The notes: generated by a model from the letters alone, not told the origin. DNA of 64,000 nt from Pseudoscleropodium purum (GCA_963969395.1 OZ017797.1:6448001-6512000), one strand, 5' to 3'; counted from the first letter of the stretch, positions 1 to 13,363 are shown. Translations and numbers: made by a program.

Positions 1-3000
1 TACAAGTATGAGAAGAGGACTAGTATAAAGAAAGACATCCAAAATCCTCCTTCCCTTTTTCATAGAATAGAGATTGTTTTCATGAATTATAGTCTTCATC
101 CAACATATCCCGCCTCCAAGAAATTGTCATGTTCATTTTGTGGAAGGATTATTCTATATAATCCCTTCTTAGCATATGAAATCTACGTAATTGGTGATTA
201 TGGATATTTCATTGATTGATTACATAATTTATCCATTTCTAGATGGATGTTTGGTTTAGATAATCTCCTTGTTGTTGGGAATTTTGAAATTAAATAGGCA
301 TTTTTTGTTGGGCTTTGCCCTCCTCATCAACCTATTTATTTTCATAATTCTCTCCACCTTGGTGATTGCCTTGTATGTAAAGACCTCCTATGGGGGTTTT
401 CAAATTTTTATCCCAAATTTAGATGCCTTGTGAAAGTTTCTTTCTACATGTAATTTTTTCTAAAATATATATTTAGTGGCAACTAGGGAGGGAGATTTTC
501 AATAATCATACCATAGACAAAGTATTTAATAAAGTATACAATGACAATGAGGCAAAAAGAGGCAGCCTCAAAAACTCCCCCTTTCCTTGCTACCAAAAAA
601 TTTGGTCCATCTAATCATTTGGGGAAAAAATTAGCTCACCTCAATACCACTAATTTAGGTAGATAATCAAAAAACGTAAGTTGTTCGATCTTGGCCAATC
701 TTAGTCGTCCTTCTAATATATGGATATAGATATGAATACAAATATAGAATACAAAATATGGATACAAAATACAAAACAAAAATATAGGTGCAAATATAGA
801 ATACAAACTATGGCTCCTTTTTTGTTTTTTAATGGTCACCATTCTTTCAAAAAAAATACAAAGTACGGAATATGGATATGGACATCACGCCAATATTTCA
901 TAACGATTGCAAGAAAGAGTGCTACCTAAAAAACAAGTAAAGAAGGGGGAGGTTGCAATTAAATCAAAATGAACAAAATTAATCTGAAAACAATAATCTC
1001 TCATACAATGTACAACATACTGAAAAGAGGCAAACCTTCTTGTTCCTCCATTTCCTCCCCCCCCCCCCCACCTAAAAAATTGAGAGCCATTAATTTAAAA
1101 ATAAATTATGCCCCCCATATGGCATTGATCTTGAAAAACAACTATAAATATGATATGGATATGGTAGAGATATAGTAGAGATACAAATACAATATGGATA
1201 CGAGATACAAAATATAGGTAAGGGATATATCCCATGTCAAATGCCACCCCCACCCTCACCTAAAAAGTACAAAGAGGTGAGATTGGTGGAGGGTACAATT
1301 TTTTTTAAATTTAATTTAAATTATTTTTTGAGCTTATTGGGAGATGAGAAAAATTCAATTTAATATATCTTTTTTTTTAGTCATTGTGACATGTTTTATC
1401 ACAATGACAATGAACTTGAAAGAGTCAATTATTGCCTAAAAGTCCTTCCTTAAGTCTCTCACACACAATGTGCTCAAAACAATTAGCAACTAGGGGAACC
1501 GATCCATTTCCAACCAATTAAGCAATTACAGACAGATGGAGTGCAAATTTCACGAGTGAAATTTTTTTCCCTTATATAGAAATAGAGTTCAAAAGGGTTA
1601 CAAATTTTTTCAGAATTTTTTAACTCAAAATATAATTATTATGAATTTCTTAACCAAACTATACTATACGACTTATATTAGTCATATAGAGTTTTCTATT
1701 TCCAACTATAGGCTGGTTGCAAATCTCCCAAGGGCTGATTGCAATATTGAGAGCATGACAACTAATCATCCTACACCACAACTACTTTGGGAACCATACC
1801 ACAACTTCACAAAAATAGAACACACTGTAAGTTGGAAATGGGAGGTGATTAGAAATGGGTTGGCTCCTACTATACCTCAATAATATGGATGTTATGAGTG
1901 GCAGCAACTACCGGCATTAATGATATGGGTATAACTTATATCCCTTACTGTGACTGTGAACTGATTCAATTGCTGGCACCTGGGCACCATATATAATGCA
2001 TGGCCAATGCATTGTATTATAAGAAAGGTATGGGTGGACAAAAACTTGGCAACTCAAGTAGCTGTAATAGCAATGTGGGGCACGGCAGCACAATTGTAGC
2101 ATGAGTTTTTTCTAAGGTAGAGCACACCCAAAGGGTACCTGACTGTCTGACAAATAATGTTTCTGTTTTTGTGAAGTTGTGGTGTGGTTCCCCAAATCCC
2201 ATTCACAACGTTGCACAGCAACTTTACATCTCCATGCGAGGCAGAACCGTCCATAGTCCACCACTTAAGCAATTCTGGACATGATTTGCAGTGCTGTGAG
2301 GCAAAACAAACATTTTAGCAAGTGCAAACATAGAAATGGTCAGTGAGGATTGCTGAAATTTTGGTAATTTTACAGTTTGATTCAGAATTACTGGGAATTA
2401 TGAAAGCTCCCGGTGGGTCTGGACCCATGTCCAAAGTCTAAAGTCATGCAAAGTTGCTCAATGAGAGAGACTCATTCCTGTTCACTTAGGCATGAAGAAG
2501 GAGGCACATGTGTCATATAATTATGCAGTTTCATAGTAAGAATACCATGTGTCATGCCATCCAATTGAGAAGCTTTTTTTTTAACCATTCTCCACCCCCA
2601 AAAAATTGAAATGAGTCTCGGTTTCTACCACATTTCTGCCACCCTATTGGTTGGTAATGGGGTACTCGTTAGTAATGGGTGGTTCCACCTAATAGGTCCA
2701 TTGACATTGTTTATGGAATTGCATTAAATTTGCACCAAAAAAAATACTTATTTTGGGACTTTTCATGGAATTTAACATGTAAGTACTGAGGTAAAACTTA
2801 CAGCCCACTATAGTTCGAATTAGGAGTTTGGCCCCATATTGTTGCTAAATTTTTTTTAATTTTTTCCCCCACAAATAGACAAGTTGGTGTGAGAAATGAT
2901 GAGAGCAATTGAAATTATTATTATTATTTTGAGAAAGTATGACTTTGCTATGAATTTCTAAAGTGTTTAGTGCATCATGGCTTACAAGTGGGATTTGTAG

Positions 3001-4258
3001 ACTTTTCCAAACCAATAAAATCTGAATTCATCATGCTCATCTTACTCACCTAAAGCAATCACAACATTTTCTAATATAAAAGGTCTAAAAACCCAATTCT
3101 TATAAAGAATTCACATTGAAAAGTTAGGCGTTCTTGAAAGTCACTAATCACTCTATTATTGTCATGTGAGGCATGGATTGTGATTCAAATCTTATATACT
3201 GCAAAATCCATAATAGGGTCATTCCCTGGGTGTCTACTATCGGGTCATCTAACTGCAATGGATTGTTCTACCTTATATGGTGATTACCATTAGCAAGCCA
3301 TGGTGGAAAACTATAGCCATTAATCTCTATTAGTAAAAATGATGCGCCCGTCCCCTCCAATGTTGTCGATTTACATTATTGGGAAAAAAAACTCTCATTG
3401 TTGATTGCACCATCTAGAGAGACGATATTGGCCATGAAGATTAGTATTTGTGGATATCAAACAAATATAGTATGGATACTTACAAAATATGATTTATTGA
3501 ATATATATGGACAATGTATATGACATATTAGTATTGTATTGTACAATGTAAGTGTTGCCAAGTAGTATGCATAGAGGGAGTTGAATAGCTATTGGCTAGT
3601 ATTTTTCTCAAGGTTGAAAATGCAAAAATTTCAAAGCAAGACGCTAAACCCATCCTTTGAAGTGAAACCAACAAGGTGAATTTTGTGTTTTACATGGTAA
3701 TTGTAAGAGAAAAAGTCCTCTATTTTGAACTATGTAAATTATATGTTCTTTACTAGAAGCTAATTTGAGGCCTCTAGTTGCAAATATGAATTTAAAATTT
3801 GCAAATTTTATCACATGTTTCAAATATTCATGTGCTTTTTCCAAGGATGAATTCACCTTCTAAGATCCCACTTTGAAGGATGGATTTAATGTCTCACAAC
3901 TTCAAATGACCACTTCAACACCTTGCTTTTCGATTTCTTGTGCGTATAGCATATTGCCATTAGAAGAGGTTTTGGAGGATGGGAGGGCTGTTTCAAGGGC
4001 CTATTTATGTACAATTCCCCCTACAGTTCTCCCTATAGTGAAAGAATGTCAAGCTATAAATTTTTTTGAAAAACAAAACAAAACAAAATTTAAAATTCTT
4101 AAAATGAAAAAAAAATAGTTTATTTTAATTTTTAAAAATGACATGGCAGTTGTTTTGTAACATCAAGCAATAGTTGCCATGAGTTTTGACGAGCTAAGAA
4201 TCCCAGGGAACTCATAGCCCTCTAGAGCAGGTGAATTTTGTCTGATGCATGCATTTAA
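1..4258. other. AT-rich spacer, no gene recognised
   Basis: I see no convincing gene here. Open frames are short and lack codon structure or splice partners. Runs of ATATGGATATGG-like sequence occur around 720-900 and 1140-1220. A C-rich patch at about 1048-1120 reappears inverted near 37.79-37.87 kb. The stretch at about 1690-1870 resembles about 32580-32780 in the same orientation. The spacer is therefore best read as old, diverged repeats. Confidence 0.6.
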
Positions 4259-5453
4259 CCCCTTAAGGAACAAGCTGTATTTTTTGGCAATATAGCAATT
4301 TTAGGTAGCTCACAACAATTATGTAATTCAATTTTCAATATTTTTGGAAATAAAATAAAACCATAGGATGTAGATTGTTTATTACAACATTACAACCACT
4401 GGAATTGGCATTTTTCAATTCCATAACTAAATTTGTAATAATTTACTATTCTATCCCAAAATGATCTTATTAGACAAAATGTTCTAGATTAAAGTCAGAA
4501 ATCAATATTTTTAATTCTATTTTGAGGTATAGATATAGTATAGTGCTCTCCTCTTATCTTCTAAATTTGATTTTGGATTCATTATCAAATCAAAGTTGTG
4601 GAGCTTCGAAATTTTGATTTTTTAGGCCTTTTTGAAGAGCATTGCTAGCCAATCATTTCTTCAATTCCCACACTATGGGTTGTATCCTTTAGTCTTCCTG
4701 CACTATGTGTCATCATTCTCGTGATGGCTTGATGGAGAGCTCACCTCACCAAATCAACTTGCCTTAAAAAGTCAAGAGGAAGTGTCATGTGTGCTTTGTT
4801 TGTTTAAATAAATGAATTTTAAAATTAGCTCAGTTGACCTTGATAGGTGTAGATGAATAATGAATAGTGAGTAGTGACATGAGCTTCTTTGGAATTCAAC
4901 TTTAGTGTTCTCTTCACCTTTAGAAGAACGTGCAAATGTTTTATTTAGTGGGTCCTTCCTCCACGTTATAATAGGAAGATCAATTTGGGACAACAAATAT
5001 AGTTCAACAAGAAGATCCAATTTTGGGTTAGAGGGAATAGTATTTTGAATGATATTCTACTTCTTCTACTTATCATTTTATTCTATATGTTGTACAATTC
5101 AAAATGATTTGAAATTTCTTAAGCATGTACCCAACTTGACTTGAAGAATAAATCCAAAGAAGCACACCATTTTGAACATTTTTTCATACAACTGTGACAT
5201 TGTGAAGTGCAATTGCCCATTTTTTCATAAGTCCCCCTAACAGGATCAATTTTGTTAATTCAAGCACTAATATCTTGCAATCCACATAGTAGAAATTTTT
5301 GAATTTTTCCTACATCTTCTTAAACCAACATACTACAAGATCCTATGGTTACATGTGTCTAAAAACAATTAAAAAAAACCCACTTGATACTTGCAACTAA
5401 AAATGGCAGTTTTGGAGTGTTTTTGATGAAAACATATTCAAGAAACTTAGGGA
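4259..5453. mobile_element. TTAA-flanked non-autonomous element, copy 1
   Basis: The left junction reads TTAA then CCCCTTAAGG; the right end reads CTTAGGGA then TTAA. The inside is AT-rich and non-coding. It resembles the elements at 53912-54713 (same orientation) and at 36380-37302 and 60720-61649 (opposite orientation); for example all four share a stretch about a transcript-like ACTACAAGATC block. TTAA duplications and ends starting CCC are the hallmark of the piggyBac superfamily. No transposase frame is visible. This copy is the longest and most diverged, so its boundaries are the least certain of the four. Confidence 0.5.
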
Positions 5454-6005
5454 TTAAGGTAGGCACACCCATTATGGATGGCCTCTTCCCATGTTGGATG
5501 CATTCTGTATCCATCCATGCATCCAACATTTCAGCCCATAAATGTTAGACTTGTACACATAGAGATGCAATTGCAAAAAAGGTCCATAGTGGGTATGCCT
5601 ACTGAATGGGGTTCACCGAATGCAGCACCACACGTTTCTCGTGTCTGATTTCCCCACCAAGATGTGATATTACAGAAGGCCCCACAAAGAGGTCAGTCGG
5701 GAGTATACTGATAAAGTGATAATAAGAAATGGTAGAAAACCCCGGGCCATGAAGAAATGAACAAAAAAACAACTGCACCAAGCCACCAACTCCTTGGACT
5801 CTTCACTTGGCCCAGTCTCCGCCCATACCGGTAAGCCACTTTTGCCACCCATTGACCAGCACCTGTTCAGTGTGAACACAGGCAATGCGGAACCGGTTCA
5901 TGCCAGCTCCAAATACGGGGGCCCCGACTTCTCGTGCCCTGGCAGCACCCACATTCCCCTTCAACCCAAGTTGTCATCAATCCGCGCACCAGTAGGTTTC
6001 GGAAA

Positions 6006-6012
6006 TATAAAA
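6006..6012 (+). promoter_or_regulatory. TATA box of the allene oxide cyclase gene
   Basis: TATAAAA lies 240 bases upstream of the chosen ATG at 6252. The expected transcription start, about 30 bases downstream, would give a leader of roughly 210 bases. That leader contains several near-repeats of TCAATTCATC at about 6034-6090. The motif and position are seen; promoter activity is inferred. Confidence 0.55.
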
Positions 6013-6251
6013 CCCAAGCCTCACACTCCGTCTCTCAATTCATCAATTCATCAGTCCATGAGTTCATCACAGTCAATTCATTCTCGTAAACATATATCAA
6101 CCTCTTGGAGTTTCTGAAGCAGCTGGGGTACGGTGTGAAGGAAATTGAACCACTTAATTGGTGGTGTCCCTGCTTCAATTCAGAGATTGCATCAACTTCT
6201 GGTGTTGGCGCACATTCGGGAGTTGGATTAGTGTTTGGACGACGACGTACG

Positions 6252-7534
6252 ATGGCAGGTATGGCCATTGGAGTGGCAGCTCTGGCGAGGGCGAGTAGTG
6301 CTTGCGGTGTGAGCGGTAATGCAGTGGCTTCGAGGGATTACGCGTTGGTTGGAAATGCGAGAGCCGTGAAGCGAGTCGCATTTACATGTGTAGCGAAGAG
6401 CGCGAGCCAGAGCTCTGGGCAGTACAAGTCTGTGGAGAAAACGTTGAATCCCGCGGAGGAGCTTCTGGAATTGTGGGCGAGGCAGCCAGCGGTGAGTAGT
6501 GGCGGGCGAAGCTCCGAGACGGAGGCTGTGCGGCGGTTGTTCTTATGGGACACTCTACCGAAGAAAGGTGTGTTGCAATCCCCATACCCTTGAGCTTTGC
6601 TCAAAGTTTCGTAAGGGAGTTTCGTGATTTAATTACCGTAAATTTGTTGCTGTAGCTGATGAGGTATTGTGCAATTCTGTTGTTTGATTTTTTACAGAGG
6701 AAGTGCAGCTGTTTAGTGTGTACGAGATCAACGAGCACGACCGCGACAGCCCTGCATTTCTACCCTTCAGCATCATCAACAGTGGGAAATTTATTAAAAC
6801 TGGGTTCCCTGATTTCTTGCATAATCTCTGGAGCACGCTCTCAGGCGAGCACCAGCATGGACTCGGAGATTTAGTCCCCTTTTCCAACAAGGTAATAAAA
6901 CTGCAATTTCGCAAACGTTGAACATCTTTCCTCCTAAATTACTCTAAGCCCACAATCTCTCTTCAAGAGGAGGAGTCACAGCTCATTCTAGTGAATTTTT
7001 AACTTCATCTCTATTATGTTAAAGAGCAGAAACCCTGCATCAAGAATCAATGAGCTTATTGCTTATGCCCCATTGTTGATTGTTTCATGTCTCCCATTGC
7101 AGATATACGACAGTTCCTTGCGAATGCGATTAGGCGTGACAGCAGGGATGACGATGGTTGTGAAAGCTTATCCCGACAAGGGCCAGAGCCATCACACGAA
7201 GCAGAAATTCTTTTTCCCGGATCGTTACGAGGCCATGTACACATTCTACATGGGCGACATGGGTCACGTTTCAGCCCAGGGTCCATTCTCCACGTTCGAG
7301 GATACGCTGTTGACGATCACGGGCGGAGCAGGGCTGTTCCGGGAAGCCAAGGGCGTGGTTCACCTCCACAACATCACGCCATTCAAGCTTTTCTACACGT
7401 TTCATGTGCGGGGGGTTCCTGAGTTGCCCTCCGTTTTGACGTCAACTCCCGTGGGGCCTAATGAGTACGTGCAGCCGTGCAGGGAAGCTGTTTCGTGCAG
7501 ACCAGGGTTTGCACTCCCGAATTACACTGATTAG
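6252..7534 (+). CDS. AOC: Allene oxide cyclase (AOC), 3 exons
   Basis: Allene oxide cyclase converts unstable allene oxides from 13-lipoxygenase products into cyclopentenones (OPDA or dinor-OPDA) in plastids, the committed step of the jasmonate/OPDA pathway. Exons are 6252-6567, 6698-6891 and 7103-7534, with phases 1 and 0 and GT-AG introns of 130 and 211 bases; the product is 313 residues. The first 50 or so residues are Ala/Arg/Ser-rich with few acids, as in a plastid transit peptide. Family landmarks follow: YEINEHDRDSP at about 114-124, GDLVPFSNK at 162-170, GITAG-like GVTAGM at 181-186, GDMGHVSAQG at 221-230, ITGGAG at 242-247 and a C-terminal NYTD. There is an extra stretch at about 126-158 between YEINE and GDLVPF that is somewhat longer than I expect. 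The frame stays open upstream of 6252, but 6252 is the first in-frame ATG near the leader. Confidence 0.9.
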
Positions 7535-8039
7535 ATTGATCACAGGAGCATCGGTATATACAGTAGAAATTTATATGAGCGTTCGTGCAGATTGAATTCA
7601 TCACCAACATATATTAGTTTCCAGCTCATTCATTCCAATTTTATCACTCTGACTACCATTTCAGACATATTTGTAAAAACTATGTATAGAGAAATAATTT
7701 ATCCAACAAATGCTGCTGATTTTTCAGCTACTTTCACGTACACATGCATCTCATTCCATCTGTTGCCTCAAGGGGAGAGTCACAGTAGATTTCACTGAAC
7801 TCATTGAATTATTATAAACTTCACTCGTTGTCACTTTGCACTTCATTTCCAGTCTTTGGCACATAAAATTGGAGGTTCAAACGACAAGCTCGCGCGAATT
7901 CTCCATATGCAAAGTTCGTCATTCTCCCATTCTTTGTCTCCAATTTCTGATGAGCAGTGTTTCAGCTAATTAATGGAAGCACAAATTAGCGGTTGACCTC
8001 TGAGAGGAGGTTACCTACTGCTGTGAAGAAGAAGAAGAA

Positions 8040-11000
8040 TTAATCTCCTTCATAGCCTGCCCCTTTGGGAGTGTAGAGAAGCCCAGCGCCATCAGGCAGA
8101 GGCCCCAAAGTTCCCTCTCCTGTTTTGAGGAGCATGTTGTGCGGGTAGCGCATGGGATGCTTGAGCTCGAACTCATTCACCACCAGAGGTCGATTCTCCG
8201 CGTAGCTGATGTACTTCCCGGAAGTGGAAGGCTCGGCTGGGAAACTCCGCAGCTCACGAGTGGTTTTGCCAAATGATTTGGCAAACATGTGCTGCCATCC
8301 CAGGAAGAGACACCGGTTAGCATTTCATGAAGAAGAAAGAGTCTTTCTGGAACTGAGTAATTCAAGAGCTCTGCATAATGAGTCTTTTGGGGTAAGTTAG
8401 TTCCACTAACTACAGTAGAATCTCTGTAAAGTATGACTCTCTAAAGTAAGATTGATTGTCTAGTCATGTTCTTAGCTACATATAAACATCATGAATACAA
8501 TGACTCTCTCTAATGTAATAACCTTTCTAATGTAATATAGTCAAACTAGTCTTGGCTTTATTACTTCGGAGAGGTTTTTATTGTATGTCACTTGAGTGGA
8601 GGTAGTGAGTTCTACCCTTGATGCCTTGTGTAGGAGGTAGATTTTATGACATGAACAAGTAAGAAATAATCTATCATTTAAAAGAAGATAAACAATAATT
8701 GTCTATAATTGTGAAGAACAAATTTGTAGAGAGTTGATTGTGCCATGTGGATGTGATTAGTGAGCAAGGTTGTTTTTAAAAGTGATATAAGCAACAAGAA
8801 GAAGACCACTCATGATTTTTTATATTGAAGGGTGAGTCAAACTTCATGTAGGCTATATTGCTCAAAAATGAAACCTTAGTAGTGAATGGTAGCCTAGATG
8901 CTTGTTGTTGGAGGTAGACTTTATGACAGGAATAAACTAAATTAGAAAGAAAGTTGAATCCTCAAGGGGTCATGAATTTGGGAGTTGACCATGTCAATTC
9001 TCGCATTAGTTGAAAATTGACCATGTTAGTTCAATATAATTTAATATTTATATTATAAAAATATAATCTACTTATTTAAAAATGTCATTGGTGTTCCCTG
9101 TCATTTTTGCATCGCAACAAAGGGAGGCAATCCAATGGAGGTCTCAAATTTCTTCTAATGACTAATAAGTGGTAGCTAATGAATACAATCTATTATATCA
9201 ATGCCCTGCTATCTCAAATTCAATCATTTTGATATCATGTATTCATTGTTACACATATTCATTCAATATTCAGAAACACTCTTGGCTTAAAAATCTAGAT
9301 CTCACAAACTAAGACATATACTATTGTGCTTCTTAAGCAAATCACCACCCGACCAAAATAACCCACTCCTCAACTAAGTTCATGCACCAACCTAAACTAA
9401 ACACAAATGAAGCCGACACGCAACTCGTTCTCTATCCTCGGATTTTGACATGGAACTCAAGATAAACACTCTTTAAGTCACTCCAACCCTAACACAGGGT
9501 TGCAATTATTTCTCTCTTTCTTATGCATCTGATGCAATGCGGGTGCTGTTGCAAATGTTGAACTACAAGTATCACTCAATTGCATTTTGGAAGTGAGAAA
9601 AAAGTGTGAAAAAAGTCTTCAGGAGTTTGTAAGTGAGCTTACTTGTGAGGCATGCGTGTGTCCGGTGTACCCCGGCACTTGATGCTGGCCTTCATTCACT
9701 TCGTGATACTCTGGGCCTCGGGTGCCCCACTCCTTCTTCAGCTGCAGTCGGCAGTCCTTGTAGGGCAAGTCGCCCAAGGACATGTGCATCGGACGGTTGG
9801 GTTGGGCTGGCCCATCGGTGGTGCCGACACACTGTCTACAGCAGAGCAGCAGCTCCCAACAGAGTTGTCAGCAGATCAGAGCATCCTGACATCCCCCATT
9901 CCAAAGGAAAACCAACACCAGCAATCCCAACCGACACGAATTCATCAGAGTTGCATACTCGGCACACGGCATTCTTCGAAGACGCGACGGCCATGCTAGA
10001 ATTCAAGCCCGTCATTCTAATTCTATTGATGTTTCTGTGAAAGCTTGTGTGTTTGCTTCGCTATGTGTCTTGGATTTCACTAACTACTAGTGTGGAGTCA
10101 ACATGCACTCCATGGGAGTAGAAGATTGCTTAATAAAATCAACAAATCCAACCAGTAGAGGAATTTCTCAAACTTGTAAACAGGTCACACAACATTCTTT
10201 GAAGATCACCACTTCAACTGCACCCACGAATCCAAATCCGTCATTCAAATTCTATCCGTGATTTACGTGAAACTTGAATGTTGTATTGCTATCTTGCCAT
10301 TAACTACAGAACAAAGACTCAGCATGAGCTGCATAGGAGTAAGAGAATGCTAAATAAAAAACAACCATTCCCACCAAACTAAAATCCATCACAATTTGAT
10401 ACGCGTTACACAACAGTGTTCAAAACCACCACTTCATCCACACGCAAGAATCCAAATCCATCATTCGAATTCTATCAAAGATTTACTTGAAAATTGTAAG
10501 CGGATTTGCTATCTTGGTCATTAACAGCAGAACAACAACTCAAGATGAGCTACATGGAAGTAAAAGAATACTTGATAAAATTTAAGTTCAGAAAGTCGGT
10601 CAATCTTGAACCAGAAAACTCCAAGTTAAGAAAAGCAGGCTTCCAGGCGCTCAAAGAATGTTACGGTGGGAATAATGAATTACTTATCCTGACTGGAGGA
10701 GGGATTTAGGAGCTGAGACAGACCTCAAGCTTTTCAAGTCCACTTTCCCGGACACCAGGCGCGTCTCCGGAGGAGCCTCCTTCACAGAGCACCTCCACAG
10801 AAGCGCCCGGGGGTCCATTTTCTCCCCGGGCTTACTCAGCTCCGCATGGAAGTCCTGCTCCTGATTGACTGGCCTGTTTTCTGTACTCTGATGTTTTCAA
10901 ACAGCAGTAGTGGGTGCCATAGTCAGTGAATGAATCGTCGGGGAATGAGAAAATGAAGAGAATTGTGATCGTGGATTCTCCGACTCTCCTATCGCAATGA

Positions 11001-11663
11001 ATGGGAGGTTTGAGTTTCTGTGAGTCTTCCGATTGGCACTCTCATTGCACTAGTTGAAAACGAGTTCATGCAGCTTTGGAAACAAAGAATGGGAGATGAA
11101 AGATGTTAGTACGGAGAATGTAGTCAGAGCTTGGCACCTCACCTCATTTGCTCTCCATTGTTATTCTTCGTCTCCAATAGCAATGACGAGAAAGTGGGAG
11201 TGATGATGAAGAGAATGAGTATAGGGATTCAATTTCTGCTTCCTAGAGAGTGTGAAGTTTTGTTTCACAAATACTAGAGATAGTTTTCTTGCTTTACTTG
11301 AAAACTTTCCTCCTAACTTGCCAATTCTGACAACAAGGTTTTGAGCTCAAAACCCTTGCGGAATCAAAATGGGAAGGCATTGTAAATCCAATATGCAACA
11401 CAAATTGCAAGCTCAACACCCACGAAAGTACCTAAAGTGACTCCGACCAATGAGCTTGGTATGCATTGGGCACTGACCAAGTGAATGGCACGGCCATACT
11501 CGTGGTTGCGCAAGGAGTCGGAGATGGCCACTCCGCGCCGTGAAGCATCTGAGAACGAATGGCCCACCACATGGCTCTTCACGCCCGGCACATGACCCGT
11601 GTAGCCCGGCATTGGCCCTTCTTCTGCAATCCTCACTTCGGACACGTCCGTTGCACGCGCCAT
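8040..11663 (-). CDS. CIMIP2/FAM166-like (DUF2475) flagellar microtubule inner protein, 4 exons
   Basis: Exons, in transcript order, are 11663-11478, 10887-10724, 9835-9643 and 8291-8040. They join in frame (phases 0, 2, 0) to 264 residues. The protein has two copies of PGYTGH, at residues 19-24 and 171-176. Each is followed by a stretch ending in a HSFSDASRRGV- or KSFGKTTREL-like motif. This repeated pattern is characteristic of the FAM166/CIMIP2 family, whose animal members bind inside ciliary and sperm-tail doublet microtubules. In a plant this implies motile sperm. Intron 2 (9836-10723) carries a roughly 220-bp tandem repeat. The assignment rests on motif recognition; the exon joins are supported by phase agreement at every junction. 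Confidence 0.78.
9963..10620. repeat. Tandem repeat of about 220 bp, three copies, inside an intron
   Basis: Three diverged copies start near 9963, 10187 and 10408. Each contains, in order, a CACAACATTCTTTGAAGA-like start, a GAATCCAAATCC(A/G)TCATTC block, an AATTCTAT...GATTTACTTGAAA block, TTGCTATCTTGGCCATTAAC, and GGAGTAAGAGAATGCT. The array lies within intron 2 of the CIMIP2-like gene and accounts for most of its length. No coding potential is shared by the copies. Confidence 0.7.
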
Positions 11664-12556
11664 CAGAAATTGAAATCCTCGACAAGCTCTTAAGAAATTG
11701 GAAGTGAAGAACTCAAGTTCAGTCTCAGAAAGCCAAAAACATCGAGAGAGACAAAATAAAAAGGACTAAGTGGGTTCATCTAAAATACTTAAAACCTATC
11801 ATTGAATGTTGAGCCATTTGTGTCTCTTGGGATTTGATCAGTTGCATTCAAGTCTAGAACCTGACCTTTCACCTCCACTGATGAGGTGTCAACACCCTAT
11901 TGATCAAAGACACTCAACGACTAAGCAGTTGGGGTTGCAGTGCTGCAGTGATAACGGTTTCCCTGACACTTAAGCTGCTCCTTAGTTCCTGATTTGTGTT
12001 GAAGACAATCAATTAATGCAGGTTGTGCTTCAGCTTTTCAGTCAGCGTTCTCAAATGTGGCTACACTTGGCAAAGCTTCTACCTAGAAAAATCTATAGCT
12101 TCAAAATATCCCGAAAGCCAGTACAAAATTCTATTTTATTTAGCACATTTATCAGTGCTTCATCAACTTGAACAAAGTACGAAAATCACATTTGGGACCA
12201 CGGGTGCTTGTGAACAGTCTGTCTGCACTATCAGTGTGCACAGGACTGGGAGGTTCAGGGCTATTTTGCCCTACTCAAATGCTTTACTAACTTGGATTAA
12301 ATAAAATTTGTCAGAGTGCAAGCATTCGGTTCCGAAAATAGAGGTACTTTTCTGTTCCGGGTGAGACTTGAAAACTCTACACAGGGCCAAATTTGAAAAA
12401 GCCGAAACATGAAAATCTTTGAGCACAAGCAATAAATAAAATGGTTTCATTTGTTTCAAAAAATATAAAAATTTACAGTACAAATTGCGAGGTTTGACAC
12501 CCCCCTGTACTGTGGAACAAGTGAACTTCTTAATATGCTCATTGGCAGTGCTATAC

Positions 12557-13363
12557 ATGGAGGATCCAATTGTGATACCCACAGCCAAATCGGTGCAGTT
12601 AACCCTACAGAGAAGCGCTCGAAAGACCGAACCTGTCAATGCTCCAGTTGCGAAGGACAACAGTGGTTTAGGAGTTCGCAATAGAAGTGGACAGGTGGTG
12701 AAATTATTGCAAGCTGAGGTGAATCAAAAAATTGCAGATTGGCAGAATAAGTTGAGCACGCAGAGTAGCCTGATCAACACCCTCGAGGTGGGCTTTCATT
12801 TTGTGTCGATGCTCATTTCAAGGTAATTCGTTTTTTTAGATATTCTAAGGCAGTTTTCGAAGCAATTTGAGGCAGTTATGTGGGGACTTTCTTTTGTCGA
12901 AAAATTTCTTCGTTTTGTGATAAATACCTGCGAAGTTCCTCGCTAATTGTGGTGATATACATTTTGGCCACATTTGAATTCTTACACGATCCATGGAAGT
13001 GGTGGCTTTAAATGTTTTTAAACCATAAATCCTCGATCCTTCAGTGTAGGCTTCCAATTAGATGTACTGAAAGGTGTGCGATTACATTTCAGTTAATTGA
13101 GGGAAGGGTTTTTCCTTGACCTTCAGAACCAAAGCCCGACATTCTTTTCATTTTAGAATCTGCCAGTTGTAAAATAATTGGTTGTCAGTGTGCAAATCAT
13201 AAAAGGAGTTGCTTGACTTGAACTGAGGACCTGGTGTTCGTTGTAATTGCAGGAGCTCTTGAAAGCGGACTTGGAAGCGTTAAAAGCAGGCAAACCACCA
13301 CCTGCGGACAATGAAGATCAACGAAAAGTTTTGTCTATTTTGTCTCCGAAAGTAGCAGTGTAG
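12557..13363 (+). CDS. Small coiled-coil protein, 2 exons, function unknown
   Basis: Exons 12557-12787 and 13253-13363 join at phase 0 (CTCGAG before GTGGGC; TTGCAG before GAGCTC) to give 113 residues. The N-terminal 45 residues are polar and low in hydrophobics. From about residue 48 there is a heptad-like helix, with VVKLLQAEVNQKIADWQNKL at 47-66, running across the splice junction to about residue 90. The tail contains PPPADNED. I do not recognise a family. It starts about 0.9 kb from the start of the divergent CIMIP2-like gene, so the two could share a promoter region. A long antisense frame covers the same exon and could be the real gene instead, so this call is moderate. Confidence 0.5.

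Noticed and set aside
1048..1074. Poly-C tract as a possible regulatory or telomeric sequence
   Set aside because: It is a simple homopolymer inside a dispersed repeat and has no telomere unit.
6105..6251. Upstream extension of the allene oxide cyclase frame
   Set aside because: There is no ATG in it; it starts at a TTG inside the probable leader. The first suitable ATG is at 6252 and is followed by a transit-peptide-like stretch.
11364..11477. Hydrophobic continuation of CIMIP2-like exon 1 (looks like a TM helix)
   Set aside because: It lies beyond a good GTCAGT donor whose phase matches the next exon. It is most simply intron sequence.
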